Shown: piece by piece, positions 34,101 to 39,800 of the stretch
How the letters are laid out: each line of letters opens with the position of its first letter
Numbering within the stretch: the stretch's first letter is position 1
Source: an uncultured Marinoscillum sp.
GTDB taxonomy: Bacteria; Bacteroidota; Bacteroidia; Cytophagales; Cyclobacteriaceae
Direction: 5' to 3'
DNA: 39,800 bases
Assembly (NCBI GenBank): GCA_902605755.1
Contig: CACLDR010000015.1
Location: 1 to 39,800 of the forward strand
Notes under the pieces: generated by a model
Told to the model about the DNA's origin: nothing
What the model saw: only the letters and a program-made list of their open reading frames with translations
Database searches by the model: none
Translations under genes and position numbers: made by a program

Positions 34101-35495
34101 ATAGGTACTGGCAGATTCATAAATATGAATGGGAGCAATACTGTTGGTTCTATTTCCATCACCGAAATCCCACAAATATTGATTGGCGGGTGGGTCAACC
34201 AAAGGGAAAAACTTAGTAGATAGATCTTGACAGCTGTCTAAGTAGGTAAAGTCTAAAAAGATAAAATCTTTAAAAGTCCCTGGTGCAAATTCGGGGAACT
34301 GGGTGCCTTGAAAATTAGCTGCTAAAAAATCATCCTCGTATGCAATTAAATCATAATTATCATCTATATTTTTTAATCGCTTCACCAAAAAAGGCCCTGC
34401 CTCCTCTTCTTGAACTAGATGATAAATGTTACCATCAATTGCTCTTTTGAGACCATAACTTCGGTAAATTGGTTCTGATAGAATTGATCGAATCAGACTG
34501 ACACTATCGGCCAAGTTAATTTGATAGAGATTGCCTAATATTTCATCTTTCGAACCAAATCGTGAAAGATATAATTTATCACCGTTATTAGACCATTCAA
34601 CATCATAAATACTTTGATTTGCATCATCAGGGAATCCTGAATTTAAAATTTGACTGTTAAAACTTAAAATTCCAGAAGTATCATTAAAGTTCATAAGCAT
34701 AACGTTTCTTGAGGCTGTTTTGGGAGCGACTGCAAGGATAGAATAAGCTGGGTTCATTGATATATTGGAAGCCTCAAATTCTCGAATGTCAGTATTAAAG
34801 GGATAGAGAGTACTGGCAGGTTCCGGAATAACACCATCATTGGTAATCCGGTAAACATAAAAAGTATGGGTACCTCTATTCTGGGCGATCAACCAACTGA
34901 TGCTTGCATCAAAGGTGCTTTGAACTATGGTCATCCCTTCAGCAGGACTGAAAAGGCCTACCGAATTATTATTTGAGAGGACTTCGCCAAGAGGAGCATT
35001 AAGGCTTCCATTTCCTTGCGCACTAAAATCTATAATACTGTATTGCAATTCATCCTCAGCGGAAGTCTCACTTGCATTGGTGAAAACAATATATCGATCC
35101 GGGTTCTCAGGTGAGGAGCAGGCCAAGGCGGTTTGATTAATGGATGCATCACCGTTTAAATCAATAGCTCCTAGCATGATTTGGCCAGAGCCATCATAAA
35201 TTCGTACACCATCAGTGTACATTAATAAGTTTCCCGTGATCGAATGATTAATTACTGCAGGACCTCCCAATCCAAAATCCTCATTCATACGATTCTCTTC
35301 ATAAACATTGAAACCATTTTTGTCAAATTGTAAGTTGGCAGTTGATCGTCCAAAAAACCATTGCGTTTCATTCAATAATTGCCCATTTAAAACAAATGAA
35401 AACGTCAAAAAACAGGAATAGATCAAAAACTTTCGACAAATCGTAATGAAATTTATAAAGGATTTAATTACTAAGTGGTTCAACTGTGGATTCAA
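31185..35495 (-). CDS. Large secreted protein with PKD domains and T9SS type B (gliding-motility-associated) C-terminal domain
   Basis: This 1436-residue surface or secreted protein has a signal peptide near residues 22-38 (LIYSCFLTFSFVLNGQ). Two related blocks follow: ETQWFFGRSTANLQFD (from about 45) and NKWYFGETAGIEF (from about 567), each with a G-N-L-x-(M)-Y-T-(D/N)-G segment and repeated blades, probably beta-propellers. PKD-like segments lie at about 415-490 (YLWDFGDGNR) and about 930-1010 (EYFWVFYDS). The C-terminus (about 1343-1436; PNAFSPNGNSQNENFFVYPN, IYTRWGEQIYHS, WDGTYNDKIMGPATYAYVI) is the CHU_C domain used for type IX secretion sorting. It is divergent from the PorP/SprF gene with 122 bases between them, a frequent pairing. 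Ligand unknown. Confidence 0.92.
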   Translation of the reverse strand: MNPQLNHLVIKSFINFITICRKFLIYSCFLTFSFVLNGQLLNETQWFFGRSTANLQFDKNGFNVYEENRMNEDFGLGGPAVINHSITGNLLMYTDGVRIYDGSGQIMLGAIDLNGDASINQTALACSSPENPDRYIVFTNASETSAEDELQYSIIDFSAQGNGSLNAPLGEVLSNNNSVGLFSPAEGMTIVQSTFDASISWLIAQNRGTHTFYVYRITNDGVIPEPASTLYPFNTDIREFEASNISMNPAYSILAVAPKTASRNVMLMNFNDTSGILSFNSQILNSGFPDDANQSIYDVEWSNNGDKLYLSRFGSKDEILGNLYQINLADSVSLIRSILSEPIYRSYGLKRAIDGNIYHLVQEEEAGPFLVKRLKNIDDNYDLIAYEDDFLAANFQGTQFPEFAPGTFKDFIFLDFTYLDSCQDLSTKFFPLVDPPANQYLWDFGDGNRTNSIAPIHIYESASTYNVTLYAELNGKIQSVSKSINIITEEMEVNLIADTTICDNEILTLDPNTQEGISYQWNTGETTSTIDIDTAGIYWVEITGASGCTKYAESSVTEYGAQRQIQNKWYFGETAGIEFTEGPVPIDDENQMNSLEGCATIDDADGNLMFYTNGKTIWNRLHQIMPFLSDSLQSLSGDSTSSQGTIIIPFMNDITMFYVFTAGEVGTNGRQLPMTYSIVDMKKDSARGAVVLSNLPLFNQSIEKITSSGFSLSTWLITHEFGNNSFRANLINDEGIKATVFTPIGSILEAQRPEYASGYMTFNNGTQLFSNIIPGLNTLEILDFDNQTGNFENVRQIEADSKDNIYGVAFSSDGSKIYTSSASELIQFNLDSLGTENEIIHIKSSKYDDYSTEGIHGALQRGPNGIIYLAIDQGLSVGTISNPSLEGAAANFNAKGFDLLGHSSRKGLPGFVQNSGSSPQSPAAAYVNACFGLATQFYASGSSTLDEYFWVFYDSLSQTDTLYATNEQTTAFEYGAAGFQYFTLNITNRCGFDSLITDTLEVYSLPVNPNLMESASICTESLELAAWNEDRSDYNYYWSSGDTSRIVEIFDPITLYLAIINDDGCSSDTLEIFVGDGRPDIDLGIDQQYCQFDSAPDLNSYISDLNTQQWTINGEARDTTSKQSISTNVPGIFEYIIDAKEDDAFGGCSNTDTVLITIKAAPEVNSDYTPPSNCGVDDAILSFLISSKGSYRYDFEGTNISTFGSIDGPDTLFVSGGLSAGVYNYKITNLVSSCTLENPVIIEDDVLFSLSANNLPDCDYDANLSLTISGVTLPSAVNLFISDTKHDTVYIENNLYVPISINPELDSGFYHVTIEEIGDNGPCIQSDTVLITPLIAGINDCKPKIFAPNAFSPNGNSQNENFFVYPNLFIDQFEIFIYTRWGEQIYHSNDKNFIWDGTYNDKIMGPATYAYVIKYTNVEKPDLGILTQYGSISLIR

Positions 35496-35617
35496 ATATT
35501 TAAATTTACTACAAAATACTATGCTTTATGTAACGTTTCATCAGTAGTATAAATTATAATGTCAAATTTATGCTTTGTAATTGTTTTTTTAACTTTTAAT
35601 CTAGTTTAATACTTATC

Positions 35618-36643
35618 ATGGGGCTGAAAAGTTTATTTTTTTTCTTGTTTCTAGTTTGTATAAATGGTTTGATAGCCCAGGACACGCAGTTCTCTCAATA
35701 TTATTCAAATCCTATGTTTTTGAATCCAGGTTTGGTGGGAATCAATCAGCAAGGTAGTGCTGGGATCAATTACCGTAATCAATGGCCGTCAATTAATGCT
35801 AATTTTGAAAGCTATTCCTTCTACTCTTATTATAACTTCGATGATTTTAGCAGTAGTTTGGGCCTTATTTTAAATTCAGATAGAGAAGGAATGGCAGGGT
35901 TAAATTCCCGAAGTGCAGCTCTTCAGTATGCCTACCAAGTTCGATTAAATTATAACTGGACTTTCAGACCAGGGGTAGAACTAGGCTACGTTTGGAAAGA
36001 TATTAATTTTAATCGGTTGACCTTTGGAGATCAATTTGATGATACAGGTTTGATTTCTAACCAAACCATTGAATCTTTCAATACAGGGTTGAGCGTTGAT
36101 TTTATGGATTTGTCGTTTGGGGGTATCATTTTCAACAAACAAGCCTGGTTAGGCACTTCTTTTCATCATATAACTGAGCCTAATCAATCTATTACAGGTG
36201 ATGAAAGTCCTTTGAGAATTCGATTTTCATTACATGGCGGTTACAAAATTAACTTCTATCAAATTAATCCTAGATGGGCTTCGAAAGATGGAAAAGAGAG
36301 AAGTATGACACCTACTTTTAACTTTAAAGATCAGCAAGATTTTACTCAACTCGATGTTGGAATGAGTATGATGTTGGAGCCGCTTATGTTCGGACTGTGG
36401 TATCGCGGTTTCCCTAGTGAAGATTTCTCTGGAATTGGAGCGAGTGATATTATATTGTTATTTGGTATTAAAATCGGACCCACCCTATTGGGTTATAGTT
36501 ATGATTTTAGCTTATCGGATATAGGATTTAGTAGTGGAGGTGCACATGAGCTCTCAATGAGTTATTCATTTGATTTACGAGATAGCAGAAAGCCTCCCCG
36601 CGGTACAAGGGATGTAAAATGTCCAGTACCATTTATTTTTTAG
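35618..36643 (+). CDS. PorP/SprF family outer-membrane protein (type IX secretion-associated)
   Basis: This 341-residue protein has a signal peptide (MGLKSLFFFLFLVCINGLIA) and the family start QDTQFSQYYSNPMFLNPGLV. The remainder alternates aromatic beta-strands (GINYRNQWPSINANFESYSF, AALQYAYQVRLNYNW) as in an outer-membrane beta-barrel. PorP/SprF proteins work with type IX secretion; SprF helps deliver the adhesin SprB, and genome neighbours are often the partner cargo. The divergent 1436-residue protein with the CHU_C domain is the obvious candidate partner here. There is an RD-KCPVPFIF C-terminus, matching a barrel-end aromatic. Function by family only. Confidence 0.93.
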   Translation: MGLKSLFFFLFLVCINGLIAQDTQFSQYYSNPMFLNPGLVGINQQGSAGINYRNQWPSINANFESYSFYSYYNFDDFSSSLGLILNSDREGMAGLNSRSAALQYAYQVRLNYNWTFRPGVELGYVWKDINFNRLTFGDQFDDTGLISNQTIESFNTGLSVDFMDLSFGGIIFNKQAWLGTSFHHITEPNQSITGDESPLRIRFSLHGGYKINFYQINPRWASKDGKERSMTPTFNFKDQQDFTQLDVGMSMMLEPLMFGLWYRGFPSEDFSGIGASDIILLFGIKIGPTLLGYSYDFSLSDIGFSSGGAHELSMSYSFDLRDSRKPPRGTRDVKCPVPFIF

Positions 36644-36704
36644 ACTTCATATATGTGAAAAAAAACCATTGGTTAATTTGATAATTTTTTAGAAAGGTAT
36701 TTTT

Positions 36705-37943
36705 ATGAGTGGAAAAGTAATAGTTATTCTTGTTGTAGGGATTTTAATTTTTGATTTTCTCTTGGATTTATTGTTAAGCTTTTTAAATGAAAAAAGTTCT
36801 AAAAACCCCATTCCAAATGAATTGAAGGGAATTTATGATGATGATAAATATCAAAAATCTCAGGATTATCAAAATACCACAGGTCGTTTTGCGAAAATTT
36901 CGAGTACACTATCATTGATCGTAATGGTCGTTTCTATATGGTTTGGATGGTTTGGATTTTTAGATGATTGGGTTCGCAATTTAAGCCCTATAACACCTGT
37001 CACGCCTTTGATTTTCTTCGCCATTTTATTTTTGATTTCGGATTTGATTAGTACCCCCTTTTCACTCTATCAAAATTTTGTCATTGAAGATCGTTTTGGA
37101 TTTAATAAAATGACTTTGAAAACTTATTTTGCAGATAAACTTAAAGGCTATGTTTTGACAGCTTTTTTGGGAGGTGGTTTGCTATTGATTTTTGTTTGGA
37201 TGATTGAAGTGACAGGAGCTGAATTTTGGTGGTATTTCTGGATCGTAATCACGGTTTTTCTATTAGCTTTAAATATGCTTTACACCTCTTTATTACTTCC
37301 ATTGTTTAATAAATTAGTGCCTTTAGAAGATGGTAAATTAAAAACATCTATCGCTGACTTTGCTGAAAAAGTATCATTTCCTCTTACGCAAGTGTTTGTT
37401 ATAGATGGGTCTAAGCGTTCCAGTAAAGGCAATGCTTTTTTTTCCGGGTTAGGGAAAAAGAAAAAAGTGGTTCTTTACGATACCTTAATTGCTAAGCACA
37501 ATGTTGATGAACTCACAGCGGTCTTTGCTCATGAAGTAGGTCATTATAAAAAAAATCATATTTATATCGGTACTTTCATGTCTATTGTTCAAATTGGGTT
37601 GATGCTTTTTTTACTATCAAAAATGATTTTAAATAGTCAAGTAAGTTTTGCCATGGGTGGAGAGGTAACTGCCATCCATCTTAACATGCTCGCGTTTGGT
37701 ATATTATATAGTCCAGTTTCAAGAATTCTAGGTGTCATCATGAATATGATCAGTCGTAAACATGAATATGAGGCAGACGCTTACGCTGCGAAATATTTTA
37801 GTGCGTACCCTTTGATTGAGGCGTTGAAGAAAATGAGTGGAGATCACTTATCCAATCTTACACCACATCCAGCTAATGTTTTTATAAATTACTCACATCC
37901 TACTGTTCTACAGCGGATCAGGGCGATGAATTCATTAAAATAA
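36705..37943 (+). CDS. M48 family zinc metallopeptidase (Ste24/CAAX protease type)
   Basis: This 412-residue integral-membrane protease has the zinc motif HEVGH at residues 276-280 (TAVFAHEVGHYKKNH) and the third ligand in EYEADAYA. The N-terminal half carries several membrane helices (about 5-27, 68-92, 100-122, 148-170, 176-200), characteristic of the CAAX prenyl protease 1 type rather than the HtpX type. SKRSSKGNAFFSGLGKKKKV and the C-terminal SHPTVLQRI are also family features. Bacterial members probably process or degrade membrane proteins. It converges on gpsA, four bases apart. Confidence 0.95.
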   Translation: MSGKVIVILVVGILIFDFLLDLLLSFLNEKSSKNPIPNELKGIYDDDKYQKSQDYQNTTGRFAKISSTLSLIVMVVSIWFGWFGFLDDWVRNLSPITPVTPLIFFAILFLISDLISTPFSLYQNFVIEDRFGFNKMTLKTYFADKLKGYVLTAFLGGGLLLIFVWMIEVTGAEFWWYFWIVITVFLLALNMLYTSLLLPLFNKLVPLEDGKLKTSIADFAEKVSFPLTQVFVIDGSKRSSKGNAFFSGLGKKKKVVLYDTLIAKHNVDELTAVFAHEVGHYKKNHIYIGTFMSIVQIGLMLFLLSKMILNSQVSFAMGGEVTAIHLNMLAFGILYSPVSRILGVIMNMISRKHEYEADAYAAKYFSAYPLIEALKKMSGDHLSNLTPHPANVFINYSHPTVLQRIRAMNSLK

Positions 37944-37947
37944 AAGA

Positions 37948-39003
37948 TTAGTTCAGAAATTCAATTTCATTAGTAAAGGGGAATTTCATCATATAAGCAT
38001 GCGCTTCTTCAACCCTAATTTGTTCATGCATAATCTTGAAAAGAGTTTCAGTAATTGGGATACGAATATGATTGCTTTTAGACCATTCATAAATGGTTTC
38101 AATGGTTTTAATTCCTTCCGCAACTTCGCGCATTGAGTTAGTGATATGATTTAGTTTTTCTCCACTAGCTAATCGCAGACCTACACTATAGTTTCTGCTG
38201 AGTTTACTTGAACAAGTTGCAATCAAATCACCAATTCCTGCAAGACCTAAAAAAGGTTCTACTTTTCCACCCATTTTTTTGGCGATTTCTACCATTTCGA
38301 CCATACCCCTGGTGATAAATAAAGACTTGGCATTTTCACCTAACTTCATGCCTTCAATAGTTCCAGCACCAACTGCAATAATATTTTTTAAAATCCCACA
38401 GAGTTCAGTGCTCATTAAATCATTACTGCCAAAAATTAAAAATCGATCGTTTTTTAGGCATTTTCTACCCAATTCAATAACTTCATCAAATTCACTTGCA
38501 ATTACAGAGGCTGCAGGCATTTTTGAAGCAATTTCTTTTGATAAATTAGGACCTGCAATACATCCTATTCTTACAACTGATGATTCTTGTCTTATAACCT
38601 CACTCATTGTGAAAATTTGACTAGCTGATTCTTTGAGAGGATTATGGTTTTTTTTTGTTTTATCAAAATCAAATCCTTTTGTACCATGAATTAAGATATG
38701 ATATGGTTTTAAATAGGGAGATAGATTTTTTATCATTTCCCTAAAATTTATTGAGGGAACAATTGGAAAAATTAGGTTACATTTTTCGGTAAGAAGCGAT
38801 AAATCTGTGATAATGTCAATATTATCTGCAATTTCATGATATCCGTTTTTTCTGGATTGGATTAGCTGAATAGCTTTTTCTTTACTTCTGGCATAAAGAA
38901 GCACTTTATTACATTTTTCAGAAAGTAAATTGGCCAACGCGGTACCGAAATTTCCCGTACCAATCACACCTACAGTTACTTTATATATATTTTTCAAGGC
39001 CAT
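37948..39003 (-). CDS. gpsA: Glycerol-3-phosphate dehydrogenase [NAD(P)+]
   Basis: This 351-residue cytosolic enzyme reduces dihydroxyacetone phosphate to sn-glycerol-3-phosphate, the backbone of phospholipids. The dinucleotide-binding GVIGTGNFG has GTGNFG at residues 15-20. HGTKGFD, GPNLSKEIA, LKNIIAVGAGTIEGMKLG and LAGIGDLIATC are the other landmarks, including the catalytic Lys of LKNI. ATG 39003 overlaps the 3' end of the upstream acyltransferase-like gene by 23 bases, so the two are co-expressed and act in consecutive steps of phospholipid synthesis. Confidence 0.96.
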   Translation of the reverse strand: MALKNIYKVTVGVIGTGNFGTALANLLSEKCNKVLLYARSKEKAIQLIQSRKNGYHEIADNIDIITDLSLLTEKCNLIFPIVPSINFREMIKNLSPYLKPYHILIHGTKGFDFDKTKKNHNPLKESASQIFTMSEVIRQESSVVRIGCIAGPNLSKEIASKMPAASVIASEFDEVIELGRKCLKNDRFLIFGSNDLMSTELCGILKNIIAVGAGTIEGMKLGENAKSLFITRGMVEMVEIAKKMGGKVEPFLGLAGIGDLIATCSSKLSRNYSVGLRLASGEKLNHITNSMREVAEGIKTIETIYEWSKSNHIRIPITETLFKIMHEQIRVEEAHAYMMKFPFTNEIEFLN

Positions 39004-39800
39004 ACCCCTCTAGTCTGTTGTGGTAATAATAGAGTGTACTCGCATTAAGTATCATAATTTCATCTTTTGATTTTATTAAAGGCCTGGTTGCATGATACAT
39101 CCCAACATTATTTAGTCCATAGATGATCGATTCATCTGCTGTACTTCTAAACTTCTCATTTACATCAATCTTACCTTGTTCATTGAGTAATAAAATAACA
39201 CTTTTCAGTTTTTTAAATTTTTTTTTAAAAGTTTCATAGTCCAAATTAAGGTCCTCTTCGGATAGTCGTAAAATACTGTAAAGATCTAATTTAGAATTTT
39301 TTCTTTCAAGCATTTTAAAGGCGGTATAGGCTACTAAATGGCTAGAATAAACTCGGTTAATCTTGTAATATTCTTCAACAATTTTTTTAGAAAGAATTTG
39401 TACGTAGGTATGTTCTCGTTGTTTGTCAACATTAATTTTTCCACCGGAAAGAAAATAATCTTTGATGTCAATAATAGTTCCATTTTGGTCTAAACTTTGT
39501 CCCTGATCGTTGACATAATTTCCTAGGACATCTAGGCCTCGTCCAATACTAACCGAAATATCAGATTTTTTTGTAAAAAATTTAACCAGGAAAGTCGTGA
39601 TTTTTTTAGAGTTACTAAAAGCATCTGATTCCCTGTAATACCTTTCTTTTCCTGTTCTTTTGAGATGCTCATTGATTAGAGAAGGGGCCTCAAGTGTAAA
39701 TTGATAATTAATGACAACAGGTACTATAAAAATCGGTTTAGCATCCCTAATATTATCACTAATTAGGGCTCTTTGAGCCTCAATGGCAGTACTTAACAAC
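38981..39800 (-). CDS. PlsB-like glycerol-3-phosphate acyltransferase, C-terminal part; 5' end outside window
   Basis: About 272 C-terminal residues are visible; the frame runs open to the right edge of the window. LISDNIRDAKPIFIVPVVIN and the later LVAYTAFKMLERKNSKLDLY suit the C-terminal half of a PlsB-type sn-glycerol-3-phosphate acyltransferase, which makes lysophosphatidate at the inner membrane. The HxxxxD catalytic motif would lie outside the window. The assignment is supported mainly by context: gpsA overlaps its stop by 23 bases and supplies the substrate. A generic acyltransferase of the same fold is the alternative. Confidence 0.7.
   Translation of the reverse strand, partial: LLSTAIEAQRALISDNIRDAKPIFIVPVVINYQFTLEAPSLINEHLKRTGKERYYRESDAFSNSKKITTFLVKFFTKKSDISVSIGRGLDVLGNYVNDQGQSLDQNGTIIDIKDYFLSGGKINVDKQREHTYVQILSKKIVEEYYKINRVYSSHLVAYTAFKMLERKNSKLDLYSILRLSEEDLNLDYETFKKKFKKLKSVILLLNEQGKIDVNEKFRSTADESIIYGLNNVGMYHATRPLIKSKDEIMILNASTLYYYHNRLEGYGLEKYI

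Noticed and set aside
1-39800. CRISPR array or toxin-antitoxin/defence island
   Set aside because: No regularly spaced repeats were seen, and no Cas, restriction, abortive-infection or toxin motifs were found in any supported gene.

Overview
The window comes from a Bacteroidota chromosome, low in G+C. The signs are SP-I and lipobox signal peptides, a type IX secretion-type cargo protein next to a PorP/SprF homologue, GH families arranged as in a polysaccharide-utilisation locus (PUL), and no Shine-Dalgarno pattern. Gene content fits a free-living, probably marine, glycan degrader. I cannot name the genus.

Region 1 (1-14214, all + strand) is one tightly packed glycan-degradation operon. It holds two GH3 enzymes, a small secreted protein that looks like the N-terminal domain of a GH32 enzyme without its catalytic part, an MFS sugar transporter, a divergent GH32-like enzyme, a pectin-acetylesterase-like esterase, a large secreted protein with an alpha-glucuronidase-type N-terminus and no family I recognise, a multidomain GH32 lipoprotein, and a lipoprotein L-rhamnose mutarotase. 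Gaps are mostly 1-60 bases and two junctions nearly touch or overlap. Exported enzymes would deacetylate and depolymerise an unknown glycan, the mutarotase would equilibrate a released 6-deoxysugar, and the MFS carrier would import sugar. No SusC/SusD pair is visible.

Region 2 (14215-23800) is a gene graveyard with a few intact genes. It has two tRNA-Leu genes (GAG and CAA), an M42 peptidase, a YqhA-type membrane protein, a BspA-like lipoprotein whose start codon seems lost, and a second broken lipoprotein with related upstream DNA. Just 3' of tRNA-Leu(CAA) lies a 14-base sequence that recurs beyond a degraded tyrosine recombinase; the pair brackets about 5.9 kb and may mark a decayed integrative element. 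Inside are two integrase relics, a phage-type repressor, several nonsense- or frameshift-broken genes, and an apparently intact three-gene cassette: a DUF4920 protein, a 62-residue protein and a 26-residue metallothionein-like peptide with ten cysteines.

Region 3 (23800-39800) is ordinary core genome: SAM hydrolase family protein, PhoH ATPase with an overlapping GNAT acetyltransferase, a RecQ-family helicase, phosphoglycerate kinase, a Sua5/TsaC protein, a 1436-residue secreted protein with a gliding/T9SS type B C-terminus divergent from a PorP/SprF protein, an M48 peptidase, and gpsA overlapping a PlsB-like acyltransferase that runs off the window.
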